From NCBI GenBank assembly GCA_904063045.1, contig CAJFCJ010000006.1, positions 1,775,601 through 1,839,600 of the forward strand: a DNA stretch of 64,000 nt. Reading direction: 5' to 3'. A program made the position numbers and the translations under genes. The DNA is from Dimorphilus gyrociliatus (Eukaryota > Annelida > Polychaeta > Dinophilidae). Position 1 is the stretch's first letter, and each line of letters begins with the position of its first letter. The notes below the pieces were generated by a model. It ran no database searches. It was not told the DNA's origin and was given only the letters and a program-made list of their open reading frames with translations. Below, one piece after another: positions 12,059-24,418 of this stretch.

Positions 12059-14824
12059 TCACTCCTCTTCAGTAGTCGATAGTAATCCGCTACCATTTGA
12101 CATAATTCGAAAATAATTAGAAATTTCATCAATTGTCTTTCCTTTTGTTTCAGGTAGAACGAAATAAATAACTATCCACAAGCAACCAAGAAATACGATA
12201 AATGGAACAAAACTGTAAACTTTTATCTCATCCTATTAAAGGAAGAAAAGATATTTTTATATGATAAGTATAAAATTAATAAATGAAACTGACTTGAATC
12301 AATGGATAGCATAATCCAACCAGAAAATTTGCAAACCAATTTGTTAGAACTGCAATACTCACTGCCGCTGGCCTTGTATTTTGAGAAAACATTTCAGCAA
12401 CAATAAACCATGGGATAGAACCTTTAAGAAAAATAAATTGATACATTGCTTTTAAATATATTTTAATAATAGATAAATTAATTGATAAACTTAAGTTTAA
12501 TAATCAAAACATTGCTATAAACATAATGCCTGATTAAACTCTATTATTATGAAAGATTCGTAAAATTAATAGAGATTAATGAAATATTTTCTAATTCGTT
12601 ACTATTAATGTTGTTGTATATGAGCTATTTTCATTGCTTATTAATCAATCTTATATGTTATGTTTTTCTCTTTATTTTATATTTTATACCTGGTCCAATT
12701 GCAAAAGAACATACAAATATCACGGTAGCAACGATTGCTATATATGACATGAAATGCCAATGAACCTGTTAAGTTTAATTGAGGAACAATAAATGTATAT
12801 TATTCAATATTTACAGTAGACAATATTAAAATGTATTTATCATTTACCTCCCAAAGGAACGATGTCGTTAGGGCGCAAGCAGCGCAAAACATTCCACCCA
12901 AGCCTAATAAATGCAAATATCTTCTTCCAGCTTTATCTACTAATGAAGCTGAAATGGCAGTTATGATAAAATTTACAACCGAAACTCCAATGCTTGCGAA
13001 TTGTGAAGCCGTTTGAGTAAGATGGGCTGTTTTTCTAAATATTTGTGTAGAATAATAAATGACCTATAAAAGATAGAATAATTTTAGTTTCGATTAAAAA
13101 TTTTTCATTAATAACTTACAGCATTAATGCCGGAAAGTTGTTGAGATAATTGCATAATTATACTTATAAAGATAGGTCTTCTTAACCATTTAGTTGTGAA
13201 AATTCCGCAAATAGACATCTTCAAAAAGAAATTAAATAATTATTTCAATTTAGAAGTCTATCTATTGTTCAGTATTTTTTAATTGAAATAGCTCTTAAGT
13301 GTATATAATTAACTGTATAGATAGAAGAAAATGATCGTATCTATCCGCTTTTTTTCATCTTTTTACTATTAAAGCGTTAGTATAAAAATAATAAGATTTC
13401 AAAGGTATTTGTATCAAAAAAAATATTAATAAGCTAGCTGTTGAAGTCGTACTATCAGATGTTGAAAATAGACAAAAAAATCAGTAACTTTCAACTAATT
13501 ATAATTGTTCGTTAATCCTTGAAAAAAGTTACATATCTTTTATGTTTGTTAATTAATTAGATAAAAACTGTTTTATATCCTCTCTTTACTTACTTTTTCC
13601 GTATTTTCACAGCTTTCTCCTTGAATTTGCATGTCTTGAAGTTCTTCCTCGAAGCTATCTCCACTTCTTAGCCATTGTAGAGCTGAAATTTAAATGGTTG
13701 CGTTTCTCAAATAATTTAATATATTGATTATATATATATACCTCTTATAGCTGCATAACGATCATTCTTATTAATGTAGAGGTACTTAGGACTCTCTGGA
13801 CAAAGAGAGAATGTCAACAATTGTAATATAGCCGCAATAACGGGAAAGCTCAACAATATTGGCCACAGTTTGTCTGTTCCCAAGATAAAGTCCATTCCTA
13901 TTATTTGTGATATTAAAACTCCGAAAACAATAGCTAATTGATTCAGAGTACCAGCTGCTCCTCTCAACTTCAAAGGTGCAACTTCGGATAGGTAAAGTGG
14001 AGCAATTCCTGTGCTAATACCTATAACGAAAGAGATTTAATTTACTCTACTTAGTAAATTAGAAGATAGAAAAAGTATATAATTTAAATTACCGCATTGT
14101 ATTCCAGCAATAAATCTACCAACTATAAGCATCTCATAAGAAAGTGCCAATTTACTAAAACCGAAAAGAATCACCGCCAGAAATGTGAGAATATTGTTTA
14201 ATAGTAAACCCTTTTTTCTACGGAATATATATAACATATATATATATAAAAGTACACGAACATAGTCTAAGAATTAAGAGAAGAAGAAACAATAGAAACC
14301 TTCCTAGTTTATCAGCAAAATAACCGGCATTTACTCCACCTATCATACCTCCAATAGCCCATATCGATACAATTAGAGCCCATAGCAGAGTAATTTTCGA
14401 TTGCGTCATGTGATGGCCAGTTCTATGAAGTTCTGTTTCATTGAGAAATTGTTCGATTTTCTATAAAAAGTAATTTATATGTAAAAATTTATATTAATCT
14501 TCTTAAGAAAGTAAAATTAAAAGAGTATTTATGCTTGTCCTTTACTATATCTTTATTAATTGTAAAACTATAATAAAAGGAAGGAAGGGTGAAAGGAAAT
14601 AGGGTTATTGACCGTTTGTGGTAAATTTACGACTCCTGTATGAACTCCAAAGACAAAGGAACTTCCAATTACGCAAGAAAAAAATGCAAACACCAATCGA
14701 CTATTCAAACGCTGTTGAATATAAATATAATTAAGTTGTAAAGAAATTCATTACTCTTAAACACATCTGTTTGACTAACCTGTTTGTCAGATTCTAATAT
14801 ATAAGTTTCTTCGTCTGTATCCAT
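12059..14824 (-). CDS. SLC2A: Facilitative glucose transporter (SLC2A, class I-like)
   Basis: A major-facilitator hexose uniporter of the plasma membrane. From the ATG at 14824 ([15 protein letters not shown]) about ten short exons encode roughly 480 residues with 12 expected helices. Signatures in order: [12 protein letters not shown] (TM1), [14 protein letters not shown] (TM2 and the loop motif), [57 protein letters not shown] (the QLS of class I transporters), [48 protein letters not shown], and the C-terminal [14 protein letters not shown]. The QLS and GINAVxYYST motifs fit glucose selectivity (GLUT1-4 type). The stop TGA is at 12061-12059. No defect was seen. The exact paralogue cannot be fixed. 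Confidence 0.92.
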
Positions 14825-16072
14825 AGTGTTCTTTTTATGATTCTATCACAATGTAGAATGCAATTTTATAAAATAATATAAAGTTTCTAATACAATTTTA
14901 TAGGCTTAAATCAGTAGGTGGATCAATTACTGTGTAATAACATAATTATATAAATAGATAACAATGATAAGTTTTTCTTAAAAATCGATTCTATGTTTGA
15001 AATCTTCAATATACTATATTAAAAAGTAATTTATATATATATATATTGCTATATATTCTTATATACAAGTATATAATAAAAGAAAGTGAATTAATTAGAG
15101 ATATTTATTGAATTAAACCAGTTTAATACCAGGAAAAAAAATTTTATAATAGATGTTTGAAAGATTATTGAAACACTTACCTATTATTAATTAAATATTA
15201 ATCATAATTCATATATCTTCTTTTGTTTTCTTTCTATAGTGACCTAACAGCTTAGAAAGAGTATTCTTTTCCAAATACTACTAGTTAAAAAAATAAATTG
15301 TTTATTAAAAACAAAGATTGCTAAACTAGAGTTTTAGAAGGAAGTTGAATACTGACAGTGGCGCTCTCGACAGGCAATAAATAAAATTGTTTAACAGTGC
15401 ACTTTGGTTTAAAAACATCAATATGCACAAAGTGAAAAAGATCTATTAAAAAACTAGAGAGCAAATAATAGGAGCTTATTATTTAATGAAGATAAAATGG
15501 TGTTAAATATTTAATACAAAAACACTATCAAAATTCATTGAAAGAAGAAGATGGAATTATTTTGGAAGATAATTAGATAATCCATCTAAAGCTATATAAA
15601 TAGTTGATATTCTGCAAATCAAAACTAAAGCGTCCAAATATTTCATTTTGTTTTTTTTTTAATGTTAGAAACTCTAGAAATTAATTTCTTTTTATCAGCT
15701 TTCTCCCAGCCACTAATTGTATAGATTTACTATAAATAATATACACATTGTTTCGTATAAAGATTTTTCCAGATGAATATTCATGAGAAACGTTATTATA
15801 TAGTACAATAAAAAATAATTAGTAAAGGAAATTGCAAAGTAAATGTGAACCAAATTAACAGCAAAATGAGGGTTCTATTCTTCAATACAAACCTTTTTCT
15901 TTTATGTATCTTTTCCATTGGGTATATATATAAATGTGAAGATAATTTCTTAACTTTTTACTCTGATGATAGTTTATTTGTTGGGAAAAAAAAGTTACAA
16001 TTTGATATGACGTCATATAGGATTTACTGTGATTGAAAGCTGTTATATTTACATGAAATTTTTACTGCAAAG
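14825..16072. other. Divergent intergenic region between SLC2A and GNPTG
   Basis: About 1.25 kb between two divergent genes. AT-rich, with a short (TA)n tract near 15031-15048. A 63-codon frame at 15845-16036 begins like a signal peptide but has no link to the GNPTG exons and is not called. Confidence 0.5.
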
Positions 16073-17414
16073 ATGACTGTTAATTCTATATTTTGCCTTA
16101 TCTGTATGACCCTACCTTTTTTCATTGGTAAATTCAATTATTGTTCTCTTTAATAAATAGATTTTTAAATAATATTAATAAATATATTGATACTTTACAT
16201 ATGTCAATAATTATTTAATTGTATTATCGCTCTATTGCAGTTACTGTTTTATCTAAAAAAACTCCAATTAGAGTTGTTGAAGAACCAACTTCTTTTGGGT
16301 TAGTTGAGAAATAAAATAATTAGAATTATGAAATAGTATTTCTTTTGCTAAATTTCACGAAATTAGGAACTCATTCCAAAGTAATTTCCACAATCCTAAT
16401 GAACTTCATAAAAGAGTAGATGCAGCTAATTTCATTGGTCCTGAGCACTTAAAACATATATATGGAAGATGTTTTACATTAATTGATAATGCGTAAGATA
16501 TTAAAGAATTGGTATAATTTTTCATAGTTCATAATTGTGTTCTTTTTTTTAACAGTTATAAATACTCATTTTGTCCTTTTGACAATGTCACTCAACATGA
16601 GCAAAATTTTAGATGGAATCCATATAATGGCATACTAGGGTAAATACATTCGTTTATAATATAGTTGGTCTGACATTACAAACTTCTATTATAACTTCAA
16701 TAGAGTTTGGTCATATTGGGAAACGAAAGATGGTTACTTCCAATCAATGATTTTTAAAAATGGTGACGATTGTAATAATCTAGAAAAGGGGGCTATAACA
16801 AGATCTGTTAAAGTAAATTCTTATCATTCGCTTCTAAGTTTATTTACTGTCGTCCTATTGGCATTTTATAGGTTCATCTCTTGTGCGGTACTGACAATAA
16901 CGTAACAAAAGTTTGGGAACCGACAACTTGTAATTATGAACTTAATTTTTCTACACCATTAGTTTGTCACAAAGATTCATTGCTTATCTATCCAATGTTG
17001 AATCAATCATTAAGAAAAGAAATTGATGAAATAGAAAATGACCTCGAGAGTGAAATCCTGTCAAAAGAAGTAATCAATTTGTTCTTATTTCTCTAATGGT
17101 AGAATTCTTCACACTTATTGAAATATCATAGGGCTACAAGGCACGTGTAAAAAAGGTTTACATTGAGGCTGGTATCATCAAAGAACAAGGTAATTTTATA
17201 AAAGAGGTAACGACAAAATCAAACACTCTAAACGAATCCTTAGACAAAGAAAGGCATTGTGGAAAGGTAAAGAAAAAAAAAGACAAACTATTTATAGTCA
17301 TAATGTTTAATATGTTTTCAGGAAGAGATTGAAGAATTACGCAAACTAAGACGAAAGGTCAAAAACTACGAACAAATTCTTAGAGAGAATAATATAACCT
17401 TTAATAACACATAA
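16073..17414 (+). CDS. GNPTG: GlcNAc-1-phosphotransferase gamma subunit
   Basis: The Golgi-lumen gamma subunit of the enzyme that puts the mannose-6-phosphate tag on lysosomal hydrolases. Exon 1 (16073-16127) encodes a signal peptide ([18 protein letters not shown]). Exon 2 gives [14 protein letters not shown], matching the family's VVEEP signature. Exons 3-6 carry the MRH (mannose-receptor-homology) domain: [63 protein letters not shown]. The cysteine pattern and glycan-binding residues look conserved. Exon 6 is 16872-17069. The last two exons encode a charged helical tail ([20 protein letters not shown]), and the stop is at 17412-17414. About 300 residues, the normal length. The start is chosen because the exon-1 signal peptide splices in phase to [16 protein letters not shown]. 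Confidence 0.93.
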
Positions 17415-17548
17415 TACAAGTTAATTTCTTATCAAAGAGTTATTATTATATTTTTTGTAGATGAATTTATAAAATGAAGTGCTTCTTAATAAAAGAACGG
17501 AATAAAATGTACATAGAAATATATATTTATATACAAGTATATAATGAG

Positions 17549-18721
17549 TTAAGGTAATGGATCAGTGAGTTCCAACCTCTCAAATTTTCCATTATCATAG
17601 AAATTCGCTTTAACTACTCGACCACCAAAAAATCGTCCATGTAAATCAATTATAGCTTTTGTAGCGCTCTCAACTCTTTCAAATTCGACAAATATTCTCA
17701 CAGCATTTTCTTCAATTTCATCAGGTAATTCAAATATAACACAGCGAACAACTGGACCATACTTTTGACACTCTCCTTTAGTCTCAGGTTCTAATTCGTC
17801 ATCAACTTCTCCTGGTCCAACCATATTTCGAAGAACAACTACCTTTGATGGATTTTTCAATAATTCCCCTATATTTTCTATTGGAGGTTTATCCAAAGGT
17901 TGCGTAGCTGCAAATCCTAACCCTAGAACAGAAGGATATCCTTCAGGAAATTCAGGCGGAGATGGCGGTAGATCTTTTTCATGAATAATTCTTCCACCTT
18001 TACGAGAAGTTTTTTCGACTTCTAGAGCTCTTGACATTCCTTGCTCCAATTTTCCTAGACCTTGCCCGGCATTCCATCCCATTTTATTCATAATTTTTTC
18101 AGCTATAAGCTTTGAATCTTTGGTAGGAGGAGCCGGCAAACTTTCAGAAAGTACTTGCTTATCCTGCTCGATGAGGTTTTGAGGTGGAGCTATAAATGAT
18201 TTTTTTGCTAATCTTCTCTTTCGTTCTTCTTCTTCCTCTTCATCACACTCGGGCATTTTTTTTTCCTCCTCTACTTTCCCTTTTGTTTTAAGTTTTTTAA
18301 ACGAATCATATTCGTTCGGTTGAAGGGGATTATATTCATCAGTTAATGACCCAAGCAGTGAGCTTGGTGTTAGCTCAGTTCCAAGAAAAGGTGGTCTAAC
18401 TGATTCAATCATTCCTGTATGCTGATTATAACGAACATTTCCTTTTTCTTGCTCTAAAACGAATTAAATTACTAGAATGTTTTGATTTAAGAGTTTTTTT
18501 AGCTACCTTTGGGAAATCCTGTTATTGGCGTTCGCCTCGTAGTTGGGGTCTTCGTTGAAGCCGCTGCTTTTCTGGCTGCTAATTGAGACTGGAGCATATG
18601 CAAACTATTTCCAGAGCCTAATTTATCAAATATGCAAATTTAAATGGGTACCATTGTTGAGAAGATCAATAATCAAACCTTTATCTACGCCTTGAAGCTC
18701 AATATCATCATATAACGACAT
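17549..18721 (-). CDS. RBM17: Splicing factor RBM17 / SPF45
   Basis: A nuclear alternative splicing factor that binds UHM-ligand motifs of SF1, U2AF65 and SF3b155. The ATG is at 18721-18719 (MSLYDDIELQGVDKG; vertebrate RBM17 also begins MSLYDD). Short 5' exons lead to a large exon, 17549-18412. This holds an acidic/basic linker, a G-patch (IMNKMGWNAGQGLGKLEQGMSRAL) and a C-terminal UHM-type RRM (KVVVLRNMVGPGEVDDELEPE ... AVRIFVEFERVESATKAI). The RRM contains GRFFGGR, the RxF loop that binds ligand tryptophan. All hallmarks are intact. It is divergent with COPG across about 350 bp. Confidence 0.94.
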
Positions 18722-19071
18722 GTTGAAGACGCCGTATACTTTACTCTACAATATCGCTCAAGTCTTTTTAACGTCAGCAGATCCTTGAAAGTCGATTATA
18801 GAAGAAAATATTCAATCATATAAAATGTGTAAATATCCTTATAAAAAGTATTCTCTAATTAAGTATTTTAAAGCGAATGAATCGGTTGTCTGAAGAGTGA
18901 AAAAGTAAGATACTGTTTAGTAAATCGTAAAATATCTCATTGTAAACTATAATTTGATTGACACAGGAAGTGGAAACCTATCGCGCATGCGTAGCTGGTA
19001 CATCGACGTGTGAGAATCTACTGTGGCGGTGTTTCTTATATAACTGCAACTTTGTCGTCTAATTAAAGAAT
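18722..19071. promoter_or_regulatory. Shared divergent promoter RBM17 / COPG
   Basis: 350 bp between start codons. It contains an ETS-like ACAGGAAGTGG (about 18962-18972) and an NRF1-like CGCGCATGCGT (18982-18992), both typical of housekeeping promoters, then a TATA-containing element at 19023-19049 that recurs almost exactly at 32156-32182. Factor identities follow from known consensus sequences and are not proved here. Confidence 0.55.
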
Positions 19072-22000
19072 ATGCACGGTTTCAGAAGAGATAAAAAAGA
19101 AGAGGAAGATGGTAATTTATACTTAATCTAAACATAGAATCGTGTTCTTCTATATTCAAGGGTTTTAAATAATGATTCTCTATTCATCTATACAGGCAAA
19201 AAGAAAAGTCTGTTTAGTTTAATTTTTAAAGCACGTAGTGTTATCTCTCTATATAGTGTGTCTTAGCTCTGTTTTAGGTTGTATTTTATAAGGTGGTTTG
19301 TGTCATGATCAGTAGATAAATTCTTTACCAGCTTTCTTCTCCACCCTATATCGATAATTGTATACACAGTATTTATTAAATTGACACATGGGCATCTACA
19401 CATGTATATGAGGGGAAGTGTTAAGAAAGTATCAGAATAGTTTTTATCAATGTATTCGTCTTTGGCTTTTATTGTTGATATTTTCTAAACAGTATTCATA
19501 TGCATGATTATTTTGACTGTTGTTAAATGAGAGAATAGTATTTAATTGCCTTTTTTTTAAGGATCTGGGAGTCATTCCCTTCTTCATTTGGACAAGAGTA
19601 GTGTTCTGCAAGAAGCTAGAGCAACTTTTAATGGAACACCGGTTGTTGCTAGAAAATGTAGTCACGTTTTGACAAAAATTCTGATGGTTTTAAATCAAGG
19701 GGAAGCTATAGGTTAGTTATAAAATTATTATTTAAATGGGTGTAAACATATAAACGATTTTAGGAAAGGAGGAGGCAACAGAAACGTTTTTTGCTATTAC
19801 CAAATTATTTCAATCTCGTGATCAAGCGGTTCGAAGATTAGTTTATGTTTGTATTAAGGATATGGCATCTATTTCCAATGATGTGATTATTGTAACATCA
19901 TCTCTGACAAAAGATATGACTGGTAAAGAAGATGAATGGAGAGCTCCAGCAATCAGAGCTCTTTGTCGGATCACAGATGCTCAAATGCTGCAAAGTATTG
20001 AAAGATTAATGAAACAAGCTATGGTTGACAAAACCCCTCAAGTCGCTTCGGCTGCTTTAACATCTAGTGTTCACGTAGCAAGAACTAATCCTGAGGTTGT
20101 TAGACGTTGGTTAAATGAAGCTACTGAGGCAGCTTCAAGTAGCGGAGAAGGACTCGTGCAATATCATGCGATTGGTCTTCTCTATACTGCCAGGAAACAT
20201 GATAAACTCGCTGTTAGGAAACTGGTATCTAAGCATGCTCGTATCGCCAATAGATCATCGTTGGCTTGCTGCTTACTTATTAGGATAGCAGCTAAAGCTC
20301 TTGAAGAAGATGATTCCGTTCCAAATTCTGGAGAGATGATGGATTTTATCGAGGGTTGTTTGAGACACAAGTCGGAAATGGTTATATACGAGGCAGCTCG
20401 CTCTTTAGTAGGATTAAACGCTACAAATCCCAAGGAGCTTGCTCCGGCAGTTAGTGTACTCCAGTTGTTTTGCTCCTCACCGAAACCAACTCTGCGATTG
20501 GCTGCTGTCCGAACACTTAGCGCTGCAGCAGCTATTCAACCTGCTGCTGTTAGTGCCTGTAATCTTGACTTGGAGAATTTAATGAGCGATGGTAATAGAA
20601 GCGTCGCAACGTTGGCCATGTCAACTTTACTAAAGACTGGTGGGGAGTCCTCAGTTGAACGACTCGTCAAACAAATATCAAGCTTTATGGCTGATATTGG
20701 TGATGAACTAAAAGTAGAAGTTGTAAGAGCTGTAAGATCACTGTGCGAAAAGTTTCCAAGAAAGGCGTCAACCTTGAGTGCTACATTAGCTCAGATGTTA
20801 AGAGACGAAGGCGGCGTTGAATACAAATCAGCCTTGGTAGATGCTCTAATTGCTGTCCTCCATGATGATAATGATGCAAGAAATGCAGCATTGTCGCATT
20901 TATGCGAATTTATCGAAGATTGTGAACACACTAGTTTAGCTACCAGAGTTCTGCATGTACTGGGCCGTGAAGGTCCAAAGACAGCGCGTCCGGCTGCTTT
21001 CATTCGATACATCTACAATCGAGTTATTTTGGAAGCTGCAGCAGTTCGAGCTGCTGCTGTTACAGCTTTAGCACAATTTGGTGCTCACTGTCCACAATTG
21101 CTTCCGTCTATTTTGGTTTTGTTGAGAAGATGTGCTTTAGATCAGGATGACGAAGTTAGGGATCGCGCCACACTTTACATCGCAATTTTTCAAAGTGAGG
21201 ACCAGAGCCTAATTTCTTCTTTTATTTCTGGCGAAATGCATTATTCTGTCACGGCTTTGGAAAAATCTTTAAAGAATTATCTGAAGACATCCTGTTCTGA
21301 AGAATTTGACATGAAGACTGTACCAATTGCAACTCCACTAGAACAAGGTATCACTTCTGGGAGCGCTCCAGGATCAGCACCTATTGAACCGGTTGTTGCT
21401 AGGGCTAAAGCGACAGTTAAGGAAGATCCACTTGAGAAGGTTCCTCAATTAGCCAAATACAGTCCTGTATTCAAGTCTTCAGGACCATTAGCTTTGACGG
21501 AAGCACTAACAGAATACACCGTTTCGTGCGTCAAGCATGTTACAGGATCTCATGTTGTGCTTCAATTTACTTGCGAGAATACGCTTACTGATCAATTACT
21601 AGAGGACGTTTGGGTTCAAGTTGAAGGTGACTTGGAAATAGTTGAAATAGTAAATATCGACGAATTGAAATGCGGAGTTCAGCAATCATGCTATACAGTT
21701 GTTGAACTACCTGACGTTGATAATTTAAGTTCAACTTTCACACTCGCTTGTACTTTGAAGTTCAAAGTAAGAGATTGCGATCCTACAACAGGCGAAGTTG
21801 ACGACGGTTCATACGACGACGATTATGTTTTAGAAGATATAGAAATAACTGTTGCCGATCACATTCAGAAAGTTTTGAAAGCCGACTGGGCAGCCGCGTG
21901 GGAAGAATTAGGTCCTCAAAACGAACTAGAAGATACTTTTGCTTTGAGTGCCATGAATACACTTCAGGAAGCCGTTAAACAAATTCATTCTTTCCTGGGC

Positions 22001-22256
22001 ATGCAAGCTTGCGAACGATCCGACAATGTACCCGAGGGTAAATATCAAGCTTTTAACTTATATTGCTTAGTTTCATATATTTTTTCTCTTTTTAGGTCGA
22101 AGCGCCCATACCCTACTTTTAGCTGGTGTTTTCCGAGGTGGACATGCCGTTCTTGTACGCTCTCGTTTGGCCTTGTCAAATGGTGTAACCATGAACCTTT
22201 CTGTTCGTTCTACTGATCCTCGAGTATCTAATCTAATAACACAGTCAGTTGGTTAA
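19072..22256 (+). CDS. COPG: Coatomer subunit gamma (COPI)
   Basis: A large subunit of the COPI coat for retrograde Golgi-ER transport. Exon 1 is 19072-19111 ([14 protein letters not shown]), exon 2 carries [20 protein letters not shown], exon 3 starts near 19765 and runs to 22037, and exon 4 is 22096-22256. Clear signatures: [85 protein letters not shown] in the HEAT-like trunk; KDCDPTTGE-like [20 protein letters not shown] in the appendage; and, after the last intron, [20 protein letters not shown]. Expected length is near 880 residues. The intron at 22038-22095 is open in one frame, so a naive ORF reads into it and ends wrongly at 22216; the spliced stop is at 22254-22256. Confidence 0.96.
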
Positions 22257-22707
22257 TAAGAAGCATATAGGAACATATTTTTTTCTGTCTGTTTATAATA
22301 TATTATCACTATTTTTTGAGCGATTTGGCTCCCTTCTTAATTTAAAATAAAAAGGAATACAGAAATACAAATTTAGACATTTTTTCTTCAAATGTATTCT
22401 CTTGTTCATGATTACAAAAGACGTACAGAATTCCTTATTTTCCACCTTATCTACCGTAATGATAGCTTTCGAATAAATAGATTATTTAATAAGAGCAGTA
22501 ATCGATAACGAAACTAATTACCCAATGGTATTTACACTTTCAAATTGTTTATGTTGTTTACACATTAAGTGTTTACAACCAGTTTTACTCAATTTTAACT
22601 GGTAGAGCTCTACATGTTCCCTCATTCTAAGTAATCAGTTCGTCTTAAGTATACAAACGGCTCCGGACCTTGAATAAAAACCGAAAGATTGTAAATTTTT
22701 TTTAATA
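22257..22707. other. Intergenic region COPG to PanK-like gene
   Basis: The COPG 3' UTR (aataaa near 22346) and a short AT-rich spacer. No gene seen. Confidence 0.5.
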
Positions 22708-24418
22708 ATGGATAATAGAAAAGGAGAAGAATCGTTTTTTCTTAAGGAAAGTATTCTGGAAAAGGACGAAGTTGTTTTGGGAATTGACGTAGGTAATGAA
22801 TAGATGAATATAGTTGATGTTTTCATTCTCTGACAGCTGTTTTTAATAATGTTTAAAAAAAAAAGAAAAAAAAAACCATAGGTGTACAGCCATACTGTAT
22901 GGATTATACAGTTGTTGTTTGTTTATGACAACATACTGATTTGTTTTCATCATTGCATCTAAACGGCTAAACAATAATGCATTTATTTAATATTCAGGGA
23001 CTACTTTGATCAAAGTATGCGTCGCACGCTATAAGGTAAAATTTAATTGCAGTGAATGCGTACCTCTCTTTCGGTATACATGTACTCTTTAAGAATAAAT
23101 ATTTGTCCATATTGTTTTCACCTTAGACGTTATCTTTCGAAATTTTTAACAAACAAGAAGTGGATAAACTAGGAGGATTTTTAAAGGATTTAAAAGATGA
23201 TGTAACCCATTGTTCAGGGTGTGGTATATCAATAAGAAGTTTTCAGAGTTTCTTTGAACAGGCTCTTGAAATTAAGTAAGAAACAAAATTATCTGATTAT
23301 TTACAATCATAGTTTGAATATTTATAAATGGAATTTATTCGCAAAACGTTTATTCTTAACTTGAGGATGAAAATCGACGATAGCGAACTGACTACAATGG
23401 CCCGTGGACTACGATTTCTCGCTTCTGATATAGATAAACCATACTTCGTTTCGAATGGTAAAAGGTTAACGCAAGTACCCACTAAAGATATTCTTATTGC
23501 GTCGTTCGGTTCGACTGGTCAGTTTCTGAAAGTGGGGGAAAATATTAACGATATTCATATGGTTGCGGCTAATGGTGAAGGTGGAAGTAGCTTTCTTGGA
23601 CTCTCCAGAATAATCACAAGGAAAAATAGCGTACGATTGTTGTAGAATTAGATCTTTATTCATTTAATATCAAAGCTCTTCTTTTTGAACAGTTAACAAA
23701 TTCGGAAGCCATTTTATTGGCCAGTGCAGGAGACGCATGGAAAATTGACTTAAAAATAGCTGAATTAAAGAAGCACTCTGATCAATTGAGAGAGCAAATT
23801 TCGGAAGAGAATTCTAAGAATAATGCTAGCAATTACGGACTCTACCCAGGGGATATGCTATCATCAAAATTTGGAAGAGTATCCCAAAACTTGGTAGATG
23901 TTAAAGGTTTCTTAATTTTTTTTATTTTTAGAAACAATTTACCATAAAAAATAAAACTAAACTATAAATAAATTGGAAATGGTAAAAATAGATGCAAAGA
24001 TTGAGGATGTGTCGGCGGCGGTACTTCATTCAATAGTTTCAAACGAAACGAGGACAATGTACCTGGCAGCTAAAATGGAAAAAATAGAAAACGTATTCAT
24101 CTGTGGTAATTTTATGTCATATTCATTGGTCAAAGATATCTGTCGTAAGACGGTCGAACAGTGCGAGCACTTTCTTAAGGTTAAGACTCATTTTTCCTCT
24201 TAATTCTTCCTCTCTCTCTCTCTCTTTCCCTCTTTGTCTATCTATCTATCTATCTATCTATCTCTCTCTCTATCTCTTTCTTTCTATGTCTTCCTGTATT
24301 TTTCAAATTTTATTGTTTTATATAGCACAAGTTGAGGATGATCTTTGTGGAGCCAATTGGCCATCTGACGGCTATTGGAGCATTGGCAATAGCTTTCGAA
24401 AAGATAAAAATATCTTAA
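22708..24418 (+). CDS. Divergent type II pantothenate-kinase-like protein, probably inactive
   Basis: Exons read in phase: 22708-22792, 22998-23035, 23127-23275, 23366-23630, 23693-23906, 23992-24179, 24326-24418. The fold is that of eukaryotic PANK: VVLGIDVGTTLIKV (phosphate-1 loop), ILIASFGSTGQFLKVGE (family VNIGSGVSIL), NGEGGSSFLGL (family GGGTFxGL), KIEDVSAAVLHSIVSNETRTM, NVFICGNFMSYSLVK (family VVFxGNFLR) and a terminal MIFVEPIGHLTAIGALAIAF (family LFLEHEGYFGAVGAL). The catalytic region normally reading TGGGAxKFEE is SGCGISIRSF, with no glutamate at the expected place. PANK4 also lost this residue, but the DUF89 phosphatase domain of PANK4 is absent here. Hence it is probably a pseudokinase or a highly divergent enzyme. 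The last exon is read in a different frame from the longest ORF there, which runs through the microsatellite intron. Confidence 0.78.
24207..24284. repeat. Compound (TC)n / (CTAT)n microsatellite in intron
   Basis: A CT dinucleotide run followed by about six CTAT units and more CT, inside the last intron of the PanK-like gene (24180-24325). It creates a false open frame. Confidence 0.9.

Noticed and set aside
15845-16036. Signal-peptide-like frame upstream of GNPTG
   Set aside because: It does not splice in phase to GNPTG, and a better start exon with a signal peptide exists at 16073.
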